Shown here one piece after another: positions 53,083 to 64,000 of a stretch of DNA of 64,000 nucleotides. The stretch spans positions 1-64,000 of the forward strand of contig JAMXDE010000057.1 in NCBI GenBank assembly GCA_026770025.1, given 5' to 3'. The DNA is from Craspedostauros australis (Eukaryota; Bacillariophyta; Bacillariophyceae; Mastogloiales; Achnanthaceae). Within the stretch, counting starts at the first letter, position 1; the number at the start of each line of letters is the position of its first letter. A program made the translations under genes and the position numbers. Under the pieces are notes generated by a model. It worked only from the letters and a program-made list of their open reading frames with translations. It searched no databases and was not told where the DNA came from.

Positions 53083-55594
53083 GTTTTAATGATGTGGTAG
53101 TAGGAGTGGTGGTGGTATAGTGGTATAGTGGATAGTAGATTGTGGATGATGTGCTGTTTGCTTTTGTGAGTTGGCTAGTTTTGTGAGGAAAGGATGAGCG
53201 GATGATGATGATGCTGGCGCATCAAAAACCTCTCTGTTGCTCTTCCTCTCTGCTCAGTTTTGGCTGTACGCAGGATCGACGTTCTTTTCCTTTGTTCTTC
53301 CCTCACGCTGTTCCGTCATGCTCTTCCTCCATTCCCTGTGTTGGTGTTGGTGTCTGTGTTCGTGGTCACCATCTCTGCATTTCCCCCATCACGCGTGCGC
53401 ACTTGTCGCTGCTTCTCTGCACCTCTGTGCGTTCTCCACTATTTTCGCTGTTCCTCGCATCGGTCTGTGCCAAACAAGACCGACCACGTCTGCTCATGGT
53501 CACGTTTACCAGTGCGCAACAGAGGCGACTTCGGGCCCAGTCAGCAACCGCCACCAGCCACCGCGATGATACTGGCGCATTCTGTGTGTCGCAAGCCGCG
53601 CACCTGTGCTGTTTCGCTTCACACACGTTTACCGGTGACCAGCCATGATGGAAGAACTTCGTGTACATTGCGTTCGTGGACCTTATATACGCTTGATGCG
53701 GCGAAGAAATCTAATAAGTAACATCACTTAACGATTTGACAACAGCGACACGACTATTATTATCACCAACCGCTAACCTGGGAATCATGGTACTCCGCAC
53801 AGCACTTTCCGGTGATACCAGTCAACATTGCATGGCACATCGGGTGATGGTCAGACGCAAACAGTAAGCACGCATCTCACCAGTTCGCACAAAGTACATG
53901 CGTGTCTCTCCTCTGTGTCATTTTCTCTGGCAATGTTCTCCATTTTGGTTTCTGCATGAACGAACCGTTTGGGTGTGCCAGCTGGTGCGAGGAAGTTGAC
54001 ACGCATCGAAGAAGTGAACAGACAGGGGAGAGATGGAGAAACAGCGCTGGCGACTCGGTAGAAGCAAGGGAGAGGAGACGTCGCCAACATCAACATCATT
54101 AGCAACAGCATCAGCAGCAAAATAATGGACGGTGCCCAGTATCATCATCATCATCTTGACCAGTATCGAAAAAGCGTCGTCTCGTAACCCGCGACACAAA
54201 AGAATGAACGCGCATCCGAGCCGCCCAGACAGGCATCCGCGGCGGAAATGATGAGACGGGATGGCATGAGCAAGAGCGCCAGACAATCGTGGTGTGATCA
54301 CAATCTGAGAGGAAGGATCGGTACTGGTGCCTGCGCATGCCCGACGACGATCAACTCCACCGCATGGCACAGTTTGATCGTGAAGGATTGGATGCCTTCA
54401 AGCGCCGTCGCATGCAACGGCAACAAGGCTTGGCAGAGGTTCTGGAATTCATGCACGGCTCATGCATCTCCAATGCTCGTGAAATGAACTATCATTCGAG
54501 CTTACGAAGTCATTCCATCGATCAGCGCGGATGAACGAAAGAGACTGATCCTTTTGGCATGAAACGGCCATTCCTGTTGACATTGGCGCCGATGATCTCC
54601 TGCATTCATCGGTGCTGCGATCGGATCGATCGTCATACTGGACTGGATTGCAGGACGCAGCGACAACCCATTGAGGCGCGCGAGATGACCTTGATGGATG
54701 GTTATCCGCGGCTGCCCGGACGTGCTTCTTGCCTTCCTTATCGTCAATACAAATGTGCATCAGCGACTGGTCGTTTGTACCGACACTGCCAAGTTGAGTG
54801 AGGCAACAGCCTGGCTATGCGTGAAGACTCTGCGTCGTCGCAATGAGGATGGGGGTATCCTCTGCCGGCGATGGATAGTTTTGTTGCCTCATGTCATCCT
54901 CAAGCACAGATCGTCACGAATGGAAGAGAGGGGATGAAGTCTCGCGTAAATCTGTCCATAGGTCGTAAAGCTATCTATCCTCAGTCGTCTACTCCGTTGG
55001 AGATGCAGCATCCGGCATGGTGGATGGGACATGGATGAGCACATGCTTCCTAACAGTTGGCCTCACGTGGCAAGCCCGTGCGCAATCATGCGATCACAGC
55101 AGAGCTTCCCGTCTCCTTCTGCTCGCACTCCGGCTGGAACCGGCAGGCATGATGCCTTGTGCATGGATAGCAACCAACAATTCCACCCATCCTGACCCAG
55201 TCGCAGAGTTGGAAACACTCGTGTGACCTGTGTTTCACACACAGTCCTCGTACTCTGCTTCTGTCCATGCCACAAACGGAAGATGAAGATGCAGATACCG
55301 AGGGTATCAAGAGGACAGGACCAAGGAATCATAAATCTCAACTCTCGCTCTATAAATCTGAAGACATAAAGGCATGAACCCGAGAGCAGAGAAGAGCAGA
55401 GTTGAGTACTGTGCCCTGCCATGATCTGCTATGCTCCTCGATGCATGTTTGCTTGGGGCACATTGATTGCGCACCGCGTTCTTCATTTCAGTGGCCAAGC
55501 CAAGAACACGTGGCAAGATGAGGTATCGAATGAGAAACCAACCCTGAATGGGGTCGCAGTGTGGCAATACACACGCACTGGTGCACACCACTGC
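53083..55594. other. Long intergenic region, no supported gene
   Basis: About 2.5 kb. The only ATG frame with a protein-like look is 65 codons at 54337-54534 (DDDQLHRMAQFDREGLDAFK..), without a motif. I do not call it. The strand before 53720 is probably the 5' flank of the RGLE copy 3 gene. Confidence 0.5.
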
Positions 55595-57832
55595 TCACTT
55601 CTTCCTCTTCCTCCGCGTCCCCTTGCGCCAACAGCTCTCGATGACACCCTTGGGCAGATTGTACGGCGAATCCTTGACGGCGCCGTGGCTCGATGCTTTC
55701 TCGTCCCCCGTCAACAAGGCCGTCAGCTGTTTCACCAAATTGCCCTGAAACAGCAATTCGACGCAACCCTTCTTCAGCGCTGGGCACCGTGCGAGTTCCG
55801 CCTCCGTCGCGACAAATGCCGAACACGCGAACCGCTTCGCGACGTCCTTCGAAAACAAGTGCGCATCGATGTGATACTCCTCCAATCCGCGCACGTACGT
55901 CACCAACTTTCGCGAATGACGCTTTTTTAATTTGACCTCGACCTTGGGCGGCGTGCCCTTGGCGAGATGCAGGATCTTGGAGTCTGGCATCGCGACGAGC
56001 GCGTAGGCCTTGCCGCATCCGCTGGTCCACAGTTTGGCGGCGTCTTTGCGCAAGATCGTTTCGGGGTAGGGATGCCGCCCGGTTTGACGTTGTGTCTTGT
56101 TGAGTTTGAACAAAACGTCCGTGAGGGGTCCATCGAGAATAATCCGTTCGGGCTGGATGGGATCGACCAATCCCTCGCGCGCGATGTAGGCCTCCAGCAC
56201 GTTGCGGGCCTCGGATGTCGTCAGCATGCCCGTGCCTTCGCGCTCCTCGCATGTGGCGTTGACGGCACGCACGTCATTGGCATCCAAGCGCAACAGCGCC
56301 GTCCAGCGCTTCGGCACGACGAAGAGATTGAGCACGAGCATCTTCTTGTCGTTGTTGGATGCAGCGGACTTTGATTCGACCGCGTCACGTTTGGAAAATC
56401 CGCGCAGATCCAGGTGCTGTCGTTCCACGCTGAGGAGCATGCCCATGGGATCCTTCGTGCCCTTGTCCGGTCCGACCTTGAGCAGTCCACGGGCGACCTG
56501 CTCCTTGAGGTAGGTTCCAAACTTTTTGTACTTGGTTGCCTTGAGCTGGATCGTGGTGCCTTCGGGTCGGTTGGGCAGGACGTGCCGCGAGTAGAATGTG
56601 GAGACGTTCATGGGGAGGTCGCTCGTCTTGAGTGCCACGAGCGCTTGGCAGACTGCCGCGTGCAGAACTTCTTCCGGTGTCGCAGCTGGTGCTTCATCTT
56701 GTTCTTCCTCTGCGTCAGTTTCTGCTGTTGCTGTTTCTGTTGTTTTTGCTCCGTCTTCTGCTGTCTCCGTATTTGCCTTTGATTCAGTTTGTGTTGTTGT
56801 TGGTGGTGGTAGTGGCGCTTGCGTTGATGGTTCATCAGTTGCAGATACCGCGCTGTCAGCACCATCTTTGACATCATCCCAGACCTTGGTGGATGGATCC
56901 GATTGCCCTTGATCTTGAACACCAGATTCTGATTTCTCCTGATTTGCCTCGTCGTCCTCTGCATCGCCGTCGCCTTCCTGCCGCTGCAAGGGATATACCA
57001 TCTTGCCATCCACGAAGCCAACGTTTCCGTAGTTGCCATCATCAAAGTGACCGCCACCTAATGGATTGATGACGCCGGTCTCCTTCGACACCATCCCTGT
57101 GACGGGCATCCCAGTCGCCGCCGCCGATTGATGCTGCTGCCAAAGGTCATCGCCGTAGGCATGCCATATCTTCACGCCGATGCCCTTCGTTTCGGGTCCG
57201 AATTCCTGCACATTCTGCAGTTCGCCGACGGCGAATGGAATGGGATTGTTCTGCACGCAGATGGGAACGATGGTTGGCATGGTTGGCATGGCGAGAGTCC
57301 CTCTCACCGCGCTGGCTGCCTGCGGCACAGATCGCATGCCCGCTTTCATCAAATCGGCGCCGGAACAGACGAACTGGGAGACGGGACGCGGCACCGTGAC
57401 GGCGTAGTTCGCAATGGGCACGACCGACGACAGGCTGGCAAGGACGACCGACCACAGAGCCACGGTGGGCGTCTCCTGCAGCAGCTTGGACTTCTCTTCC
57501 ATGGCCATCCACACGAACTGGGACGTGCGTTGGTAGGGCCAGGAGGCATCGTCGCTGGGCGCGCGCAGATAGAGCATCATCTTGCAGGCCTTGCGGTCCA
57601 GCAGGATGCAGCGCGCCAATAAGTTGGTGGGTTGCAGGATGCAGGCATCGAGGATGCTGCGCAGGGCGTCCTTGTCGGCCTCGCCATGAAGCTGCAGGAC
57701 ATTGTCGAAGTAGGCCTGCACGCGGTTGCGCAGCTGCTTCTTGTCCTTCTTGCCCAGCGGCACGTCCGCCCGCTTCTTTTTGCTGGGCTTGCCGCCTTTG
57801 CTGCCATGGCTGGATCCCTCCTTGCGGAACAT
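55595..57832 (-). CDS. EIF2D: Translation factor eIF2D (ligatin)
   Basis: eIF2D delivers or releases tRNA at the ribosomal P site and acts in non-canonical initiation and 40S recycling. The 745-residue protein starts at ATG 57832 (MFRKEGSS..). The N-terminal DUF1947/PUA part is seen in GGKPSKKKRADVPLGKKDKKQLR, VPICVQNNPIPFAVG and KIWHAYGDDLWQ. A conserved INPLGGGHFDDGNYGN follows, then an acidic, Thr-rich linker. Next is a winged-helix/SWIB-like region (TPEEVLHAAVCQALVALK, YKKFGTYLKEQVARGLL). The SUI1-like C-terminus carries KKRHSRKLVTYVRGLEEY, FACSAFVATE, LLFQGNLVKQL and YNLPKGVIESC. All parts are in the usual order and length (human eIF2D is slightly shorter). No intron is seen. Confidence 0.9.
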   Translation of the reverse strand: MFRKEGSSHGSKGGKPSKKKRADVPLGKKDKKQLRNRVQAYFDNVLQLHGEADKDALRSILDACILQPTNLLARCILLDRKACKMMLYLRAPSDDASWPYQRTSQFVWMAMEEKSKLLQETPTVALWSVVLASLSSVVPIANYAVTVPRPVSQFVCSGADLMKAGMRSVPQAASAVRGTLAMPTMPTIVPICVQNNPIPFAVGELQNVQEFGPETKGIGVKIWHAYGDDLWQQHQSAAATGMPVTGMVSKETGVINPLGGGHFDDGNYGNVGFVDGKMVYPLQRQEGDGDAEDDEANQEKSESGVQDQGQSDPSTKVWDDVKDGADSAVSATDEPSTQAPLPPPTTTQTESKANTETAEDGAKTTETATAETDAEEEQDEAPAATPEEVLHAAVCQALVALKTSDLPMNVSTFYSRHVLPNRPEGTTIQLKATKYKKFGTYLKEQVARGLLKVGPDKGTKDPMGMLLSVERQHLDLRGFSKRDAVESKSAASNNDKKMLVLNLFVVPKRWTALLRLDANDVRAVNATCEEREGTGMLTTSEARNVLEAYIAREGLVDPIQPERIILDGPLTDVLFKLNKTQRQTGRHPYPETILRKDAAKLWTSGCGKAYALVAMPDSKILHLAKGTPPKVEVKLKKRHSRKLVTYVRGLEEYHIDAHLFSKDVAKRFACSAFVATEAELARCPALKKGCVELLFQGNLVKQLTALLTGDEKASSHGAVKDSPYNLPKGVIESCWRKGTRRKRKK

Positions 57833-58204
57833 GGTTGTTGGATTGTTGGACTTTGTTGAGTTGAGTTGAGTCCAAGTTGGGCGAGTGGTGTTGTCGAAGT
57901 GCACAAGTCGTAGGAGCAACTGCTGCAGACGTGCGGCTATTGTTCTGTTGTGGCGTGCACTGGTTGAAGCTCTTGATCTTTTGTTGCGTGTTGTCCGAAG
58001 GCAATCTCCGACCAGTATCTTCGATTAATGCGATTAGTGAAAGGTGAGAAGCACGCGTATGTCAAATCTGGGGAGGATAGCGGGTTGGGGGAACACACTG
58101 CTTTCTCTCTCTCTCGCACTCGTAGTCTGTTAGCATTTAATATAATACATAACAGAAAACCCAAGACTGATGCTACGAGTAAGTACTCCGCTTGTGCTCA
58201 TAGT
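57833..58204. other. Short intergenic gap between tandem genes
   Basis: About 370 bp from the DDX31 stop to the eIF2D start on the minus strand. It has TTTAATATAATACATAAC (58136-58153), AT-rich, about 60 bp after the DDX31 stop. Confidence 0.5.
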
Positions 58205-61200
58205 CTAGAGCATGTCCATGGCACTGTTTTGGAGCTTGACCGCATTCGCCAGAAGCAGCTGCTTCGCGGATTGGAGCTTGCTGCTGTCCCGATTTCTGCT
58301 GCCGCCCTCTCTCTTCGGTTGCTGCTTTGTCGACGCGGACTTCTTCTGCTTCTTGTTGCTCGATCTCCTCTTCGTCGGCACATCGTCGTCGCCATCATCG
58401 TCACCATCCTCGCGGAATTGGAGCTTCGATGACGCATGGGCGTCACCGTCTTTACCGCCCCCTCCTCGTTGCTTCTGCCGGCTGGCCAGCGACTTGGGTG
58501 GTTCCTTCAGCGCGAACGATCGAGCCACGTGCCCCAGATGCAACGCACGGGCCGAAAAGATGTGGCGGATGGCCTTCTCCTTGGTGGGGTACGCACGGAT
58601 GTGCGAAATGTAGGCATCCCGGGCCATCTCCACCAGCAAACCTTCGCGTTTCATGTTCTCGGTGCGCTTGCGCTTCGGGGTCTCTCTGTACGCAGCCTTG
58701 ACGCGGGCATCGTCCTGCGCGACGCAATCCTCCAGCCGCCGTTGCAACTCACCGCAGAATGCTTCGCCGGATCGGCTTCCGCTTGACCTCTTCTTGTCGT
58801 GTGATGACGAGGCGGTCGATGATGACATTTTGGAGGCGATGCTAGACCCCGATGTGGCTGATGCAACAGCCGATGCATCCTTGTGCTTCTCACCGGATGA
58901 CCAGCCACTGTTCTCATTGCCGATGGCCGCCAAGTCGCCGCACTGCTTGGCGGCCTGGTTGAGCAGATTCGTCAGCGACAAGGCAGTCATCGTTGAGATG
59001 CCCCGTTGCTTGAGAGCGTCGAGGAATCCGCGTTCCGACGGCAACAGGAATAGGAGGGAATGTCCCGCACGTCCCGCACGAGCGACGCGGCCAGATCGGT
59101 GGACGTAGTCGGCGATCTCGCATGGCGGGTCGTACTGGACCGTCCAATCGACGTCCTTCAGGTTCAACCCTCGTGCCGCGACGTCGGTCGCCAGCAGGAT
59201 GGCGGACTTGGTCTTGCCGAATCGGCTGAGCACCTGCTGGCGTTGCGAGTGCTGAACGCTGCCGTGCAATCGAAAGATGGTGGATTTGGAGCCGAAGACA
59301 CCGGCTTGCTTGTCGTCGTTGAGATCGGAGTCTTCCTCCGCGTTGCTCATGATGCAGTCCATGGAGGCGAAGAGCTTGTGGTGATAGTCGACGCTGGCGC
59401 AGGTGTCCATGAAGACGACGACGCGTTCTTTGTTCGCTACGCGTTGCACGAGAAAAGCCACCAACGCACCCAGCCGGAGCTTCGCGCTGACCGTCAGATG
59501 CAGCTGCGCCAGTTGCCGCGGTAGCGATTCGGACACGGTGTCGGATGATTGTTGATGCTGTTGAACGTTCGAGCCCCCCTCCTGATTTCCTCTGGCCGAT
59601 TTGGCATTCTCCATGTTGGCTTGGCTGTCGGCCACGTTCTTGCCATGGCCCACCGCTGCAGCATGCTTGCCACCCTTGATCCACACCCATGCCTTGTCAC
59701 CACCCAGCATGCGCTCCTGCGCCAATGCTTGGACGGATTCCGTGACCGTGGCGGAGACCAAGGCCGATCGCAGATGCTGATCGGTGCGACCTTGATTCGC
59801 GCGTATCCTCTGCACAATTTGTCGCACCTGATCACCGAGGCCCATGTCGAGCAAACGATCCGCCTCGTCCAGCACCAGCCACTGCAGCTTGCCCTTCAAT
59901 CCAAGCAGCAACGACTCCGTCTTGCTGAGATGGTCCAGCAACCGACCCGGCGTCGCGACGATGACGCCAAGGCCCTTGCGGATTCGCGCCTTTTCCGATT
60001 TGCGCGTGTCGCCACCGGACAGGCAGCCGACGACCAACCAACCGAAGGATTTGCGACACACCATCTCCAGGACCTGGTTGGTTTGCGATGCGAGTTCGCG
60101 TGTGGGGCACAGGATGAGACATCGCGTGCCGATCATCTTGCGGTTCGATTTGTGCTTCTCGGTGGCCAGCGAGAGCATCTGCAGAATGGGCAACGCGTAC
60201 GCCAGCGTCTTTCCGGAGCCCGTTTCGGAATGGATCAAGAAGTTGGCCTGCTTGCGGGTGCTGTTCTTGGACGTCATTTCCTGAATCGCCCGGATCTGGA
60301 TCTTGGTGGGGCGCTCGAGTTGGAACTGCTGCGACTCCAAGGTCTGGATGAGGCGGCTGTGCAGACCGAGGTGCGACCATTCCGTGGCGTTCTGGAACAG
60401 ATGACTGGAGTTGTACGACCTGGCCTGCGCATCGGATGCACGTGCACCGGCTCTGCGATCCAATTCCAAGGGGCGTGCATGGAATTCGGCCATGTATTCG
60501 GCATGCTTCTCGTCCTCCTCGATGTTGCCTGTGGCATCCTGCTCCGCATCGACTGATGTTGCGTTGTTGGTAGAAATGGAGGGAGAGGCGTGGTTGGCGT
60601 TTTCCTCATCACCGTCGCTCACAACAGCGGTCTCATCAATCGCAGCGTCACCGATGACTTGCGAAGCATCGGTGGTGATACGTGTAGCGCCGTCACTGGT
60701 GTTGTTGCTGTTGCTTGCAGCCTTTTGCGCGTTGTATTCGTCAATCTTCATCTCATTGTCACGCTGCGATGCCAAGAGCGCGCCCAGGTCGAAATCATCG
60801 TCGGCAGGTCGCATGGGCAGGTCATCCGAGGCCGTGTTTGCTCGTGTGTCTGCTGTACCCGACGACGACGATAACGATGATGGCTGTGCTTGGACACTGT
60901 TGCCACCAGTCTCAGTGGGTTGTTTGGTTTCAGAGACAACGTCTTCGGCCACATCTTCGGCCTTGGCATTCTCCACACCGGATCTCTCCTCTTGGGCGGC
61001 CTCATCTCTTGTGATCGCCGCATCGTGTGGCTTGGTCGATTCCTTTCTTCGGCCGACCTCCTCGTTGTTGCCCCTGCTGCGTTGATCACGATCACGTTCC
61101 TGCTTGGCCTTCTTGGACTTCTTGGACTTCGCGCGACGCCGTTCGTACTTGCTGTTCTTCTTCTTCTTGATCGGCACCTTCTTTGTCTGCGCTGCCGTGG

Positions 61201-61234
61201 GCTTCACCGCAACGATGTTCAGATCGAACGTCAT
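58205..61234 (-). CDS. DDX31: DEAD-box RNA helicase DDX31/Dbp7
   Basis: Dbp7/DDX31 is a nucleolar ATP-dependent RNA helicase needed for 60S ribosome assembly. The 1009-residue protein uses ATG 61234; the frame before it begins with TTG. A Lys/Arg-rich N-terminus with a nucleolar-type signal is followed by the helicase core: Q-motif region RPTKIQIRAIQEM, motif I SETGSGKT (about 338), PTREL, GG, TPGRLLDHL, DEAD at 456-459, SAT, then LATDVAARGLNLKDVDW and HRSGRVARAG (about 715). A long insert (NMENAKSARGN..) separates the two RecA lobes. The C-terminus holds KEKAIRHIFSARALHLGHVARSFALKE, the DUF4217-like block of the Dbp7 group, and a basic tail. No intron is seen. It lies in tandem with eIF2D. 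Confidence 0.92.
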   Translation of the reverse strand: MTFDLNIVAVKPTAAQTKKVPIKKKKNSKYERRRAKSKKSKKAKQERDRDQRSRGNNEEVGRRKESTKPHDAAITRDEAAQEERSGVENAKAEDVAEDVVSETKQPTETGGNSVQAQPSSLSSSSGTADTRANTASDDLPMRPADDDFDLGALLASQRDNEMKIDEYNAQKAASNSNNTSDGATRITTDASQVIGDAAIDETAVVSDGDEENANHASPSISTNNATSVDAEQDATGNIEEDEKHAEYMAEFHARPLELDRRAGARASDAQARSYNSSHLFQNATEWSHLGLHSRLIQTLESQQFQLERPTKIQIRAIQEMTSKNSTRKQANFLIHSETGSGKTLAYALPILQMLSLATEKHKSNRKMIGTRCLILCPTRELASQTNQVLEMVCRKSFGWLVVGCLSGGDTRKSEKARIRKGLGVIVATPGRLLDHLSKTESLLLGLKGKLQWLVLDEADRLLDMGLGDQVRQIVQRIRANQGRTDQHLRSALVSATVTESVQALAQERMLGGDKAWVWIKGGKHAAAVGHGKNVADSQANMENAKSARGNQEGGSNVQQHQQSSDTVSESLPRQLAQLHLTVSAKLRLGALVAFLVQRVANKERVVVFMDTCASVDYHHKLFASMDCIMSNAEEDSDLNDDKQAGVFGSKSTIFRLHGSVQHSQRQQVLSRFGKTKSAILLATDVAARGLNLKDVDWTVQYDPPCEIADYVHRSGRVARAGRAGHSLLFLLPSERGFLDALKQRGISTMTALSLTNLLNQAAKQCGDLAAIGNENSGWSSGEKHKDASAVASATSGSSIASKMSSSTASSSHDKKRSSGSRSGEAFCGELQRRLEDCVAQDDARVKAAYRETPKRKRTENMKREGLLVEMARDAYISHIRAYPTKEKAIRHIFSARALHLGHVARSFALKEPPKSLASRQKQRGGGGKDGDAHASSKLQFREDGDDDGDDDVPTKRRSSNKKQKKSASTKQQPKREGGSRNRDSSKLQSAKQLLLANAVKLQNSAMDML

Positions 61235-62883
61235 GGCGTCCAGCTTGCTGCAGGTCAACTTGCGAAGGTCCCCGTGAGGATGTGTTGTGGCGAGCGTACT
61301 ACTCGTGGGACTCTGACCTGATCTCTGTTGAAGGTGTTATCGTTATCATTGTCGTTGCTGTCACGGCCATCATTGTTGTTGCGGCTACCGCTGTCGTCAT
61401 CGTGGATGGAGGTGAGTTTTGAAAGAAGAACACGGCTGCGGAAGTGGTTTTGGGAATTGGGTGGAGGAGGATGTGTTGGTCGAAGTGATCGGTGGAGAAC
61501 GATTTCAACGAAGGATTGGATCATGCGAATCGAAAAGGGGAGATTTCACGAAAAGGGGATCACAAACATGCGGTACTCAATTGCTCCGTGCCTGGCTCGT
61601 TGCGGTGCACTGACGTGCACGTCGAAACACGTTTCGAAATGGAAACAATCGCGAAGGGCCTAGAGCATCAAGCGCCACAACAAAGACACGAGTGTTTCCT
61701 CTAGCTTCGTGTGTAGACTGGCACAACCAACAGAATGCAGTCATCGCACTCGCGCCACCAAGGCTGCCGGATTGTGTACAGAGCAGAGTACTTGGCTCTG
61801 GTCTGCTCTACACTCTTAATGAGGAGAGAGACTGCTGGTTCGGGTGCTCATGCGTCGAAGAAAAGGGATCGAACTGCGAACACGAGCATCGTAGAATAGA
61901 TTGCAGCCCCATTCCCGATAACAGCGAAACGGCGGAGCTGAGACACTTACGATCTATTATACCAGTGTCACTATGGCAAAGTGGGGGAGTGACATCAAGG
62001 ATACGGGATATGGGATCGGGAGAACACAAGTGAAAGCACCATGTCGAGAAGTGGAGAGGTTCACAGCATGTTTGGCGTCATTAGCTCCAACCCGGTATCG
62101 GAAGATAGGTATTACGCTATTATCTATTCCAACCGCAAGAAGAACGGGAAGACGTAGACTAGACATATTCTACTCTCGAGTCCACTCTGGTCAGCTCTTG
62201 CTGACCGGTGTATGTCTATCTTTGTTCAGCAGCTCGTATGTACTCTATGACACATGTATCTGGTGCGAGTGTTACATTGTTTGGCGTGTTCGCTCATTCG
62301 AGGCCAGTCACCAAACCAGGTACTGTGCACTTGCGTGAATGACGAAAGGTTCGCACTACTCGCAACCAAGCGCGCCAAAACAAATGACCATGGACGCAAC
62401 AGAGAGAGAGAAAACGGTGCTGAACCAGGCCAAAACGTAACCTCGACACACACGCACAGCGAAAGAAATGTTGTTGGGGCTGCCGCGGCGATTTGCATGC
62501 AATGCCAGTACCGGCAACAACAACTTCGACACGTTGACAGCGTCACTCGCCACCGTTCCACGTTCCTCTGCAAAACTTCACGTCACCAGCTACCGCACCA
62601 CAGAGGTCATCCTGCTTCGAAACAGAATCACAAATAGAATCACAATCACAATCACAATCCCCACACAAGACGCATTTCAACTTCGCCAACAATCTGCGCA
62701 AGTCATACTCCACATTCCCACACTCACACTCACACTCACACTCACACTCACACTGTTACAAGATCAATTGCAACAACAGAGAGCAGTGGCACCAGACACG
62801 TACTCAACAAGCAACATACAATACATACTCTATTCAACATCACAGCAAGCACAGGCGCAAAAGGACAAACGCATTTGGCCATC
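61235..62883. other. Divergent intergenic region
   Basis: Lies between DDX31 (minus) and the HD-like gene (plus). GTAGAATAGATTG is at 61891 and a CACTCA microsatellite at 62719-62755. No gene is supported. Confidence 0.5.
62719..62755. repeat. CACTCA microsatellite
   Basis: About six tandem copies of a six-base unit (CACTCA), 130 bp upstream of the HD-like gene's start codon. Confidence 0.9.
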
Positions 62884-64000
62884 ATGATCAACGGGGACCA
62901 CATTGACGCCGTCGATGACTTCGGCACTCGACGTCAGAGCCGCCGGACAAGCGCGCTCACCGTCTTCATTCACAAGATGAAGATGTTCGGGACGCATGGA
63001 GCGGACGCAGCCGACACCAATGACGGCAACGCAGCGAAGGCCGGCACCAGCGAAGCAAACGCCGGCGGCAAGCGAAGCAGCTTCATCAGCAACGGCTCAG
63101 CCGCGAGCACGGCCGCTTCCACGGCTGCGCTTTCCGATCAGGACAGCCACCATCGACACAAGGAGGATGCATCGCTCTATCCCCGCACCTACCTGTCGCG
63201 TCTCATGCTGCAGATGAAGACCTGCCTGGAGGACTTGGATGCCGCGGACGTCACGTGGCCCAAGCTCGAGTCCATGGCCATCCTCATCCACGAGAGCATG
63301 TCCAGCTCCAGCCGCAACTACCACTCCGTGCAGCATGTCTTCGACATCTCCAAGAACCTCACCCACGATCCCATCGCGGTGCTGTCGGCATTCTTTCACG
63401 ATTGCATCTACTATCACGTCGATGGTGCGCTCACGCCGATCCAGGCCGACATCCTGCAGGGCGTCTTCACGTTGCAGCCCAACGGCAAGAAGGGCGTCAT
63501 CATCCAGGAACGCACCATCGACGACGACGGCGCTCGAGCCTTGGCATTGGTCGAGACCATCTTCGGCTTCCACCACCCCGGCCAGGAAGTCACGACGCAG
63601 CTCGGTCTCAACGAATTCCTCAGCGCCATCATCGCCGTGCGCAAATTGCAGGACCATCTCAGCTGGGAAATTCTGGCCCAGATCGCGTGCTGCATCGAGG
63701 CCACGATTCCATTCCGCAAGCCCCAGGATGGCAAGACGCCGTTGGACAACTTGCATGCCAATTTCCTCGCGGCGCGTTCCAAGTTCCAACTGGATCTATC
63801 CGACGAGCAATGCGTCGGAGCCGTGCAACGCGCAGTGCTGCTCTCCAACGAGGACGTCGGCAACTTCGGCACGGCGGATCGCCATTGGTTCCTCGACAAC
63901 ACGTGGAGCCTGCTGCCTGAAACCAACATGTCGTTGCGCAACCAGTACATTTACACGGTCCATCAATTTCAGAACGCCATCTTCAAGATGAACGGCTTCT
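62884..64000 (+). CDS. HD-domain-like protein, partial at window edge
   Basis: The frame is open from ATG 62884 to the end of the window (372 codons so far) with no stop. After a Ser/Ala-rich N-terminus (about 1-95) comes a helical domain with H147 and H151 (NYHSVQHVFDIS) and H172-D173 (LSAFFHDCIYYHV). This H..H..HD spacing is that of the HD phosphohydrolase superfamily, where the residues bind metal. The rest (LGLNEFLSAIIAVRKLQDHL, IACCIEATIPF, LSNEDVGNFG) resembles diatom proteins of this kind; the substrate is unknown. A cyclic-nucleotide or nucleotide phosphohydrolase is a guess. The C-terminus lies beyond this window. Confidence 0.8.
   Translation, partial: MINGDHIDAVDDFGTRRQSRRTSALTVFIHKMKMFGTHGADAADTNDGNAAKAGTSEANAGGKRSSFISNGSAASTAASTAALSDQDSHHRHKEDASLYPRTYLSRLMLQMKTCLEDLDAADVTWPKLESMAILIHESMSSSSRNYHSVQHVFDISKNLTHDPIAVLSAFFHDCIYYHVDGALTPIQADILQGVFTLQPNGKKGVIIQERTIDDDGARALALVETIFGFHHPGQEVTTQLGLNEFLSAIIAVRKLQDHLSWEILAQIACCIEATIPFRKPQDGKTPLDNLHANFLAARSKFQLDLSDEQCVGAVQRAVLLSNEDVGNFGTADRHWFLDNTWSLLPETNMSLRNQYIYTVHQFQNAIFKMNGF

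Noticed and set aside
59549-60556. Plus-strand frame of 335 codons
   Set aside because: Antisense to the DDX31 helicase core.

Overview
The window is eukaryotic nuclear DNA and most likely from a diatom (stramenopile). Three things point there. Several N-termini carry the heterokont plastid-targeting pattern: a signal peptide followed by an A-x-A-F-like cleavage site (ASAF in DapB at 41335, AEAF at 9671, possibly CAFA at 11972). Genes are short, with 0-2 small GT-AG introns. Several proteins belong to families I associate with diatoms: three copies of an 'RGLE' family, an 18-residue cysteine-repeat secreted protein, and a cysteine-rich conserved protein at 43128. No rRNA, tRNA, CRISPR array or prokaryotic operon is visible.

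Layout. 1-6.7 kb has no intact gene; 1.3-5.4 kb looks like decayed coding sequence of unknown origin. 6.7-8.5 kb is a ZIP metal transporter on the minus strand with four reading-frame breaks. 9.7-13.1 kb holds a plastid DUF1995-like protein and a prolyl 4-hydroxylase-type dioxygenase. 15.9-19.1 kb holds two tandem RGLE-family genes. 19.6-24.9 kb is a DNA transposon whose spliced product would join a DDE-type transposase core, a PD-(D/E)XK nuclease and a C-terminal cysteine finger. 25.7-31 kb holds the cysteine-repeat protein, a Golgin-A7/ERF4-like protein with a polyglutamine tail, and a coiled-coil protein. 31.9-34.7 kb is a tail-anchored acidic repeat protein with a glutaredoxin-fold domain. 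36.8-40.0 kb is an intronless 1059-residue P-loop protein. 41.3-43.7 kb holds plastid DapB and the cysteine-rich protein. 46.6-49.2 kb is a membrane kinase-like gene lying tail-to-tail with a glycine-zipper protein (49.2-51.7 kb). A third RGLE-family gene follows at 52.4-53.1 kb. 55.6-61.2 kb holds eIF2D and the DEAD-box helicase DDX31/Dbp7 in tandem. An HD-domain-like gene runs off the right edge.

The host genes do not form one pathway. They cover lysine synthesis in the plastid (DapB), translation and ribosome assembly (eIF2D, DDX31), metal transport (ZIP), signalling (kinase-like) and lineage-specific proteins. The most unusual object is the transposon at 19.6-24.9 kb. All function calls come from reading translated sequence by eye, without database searches.
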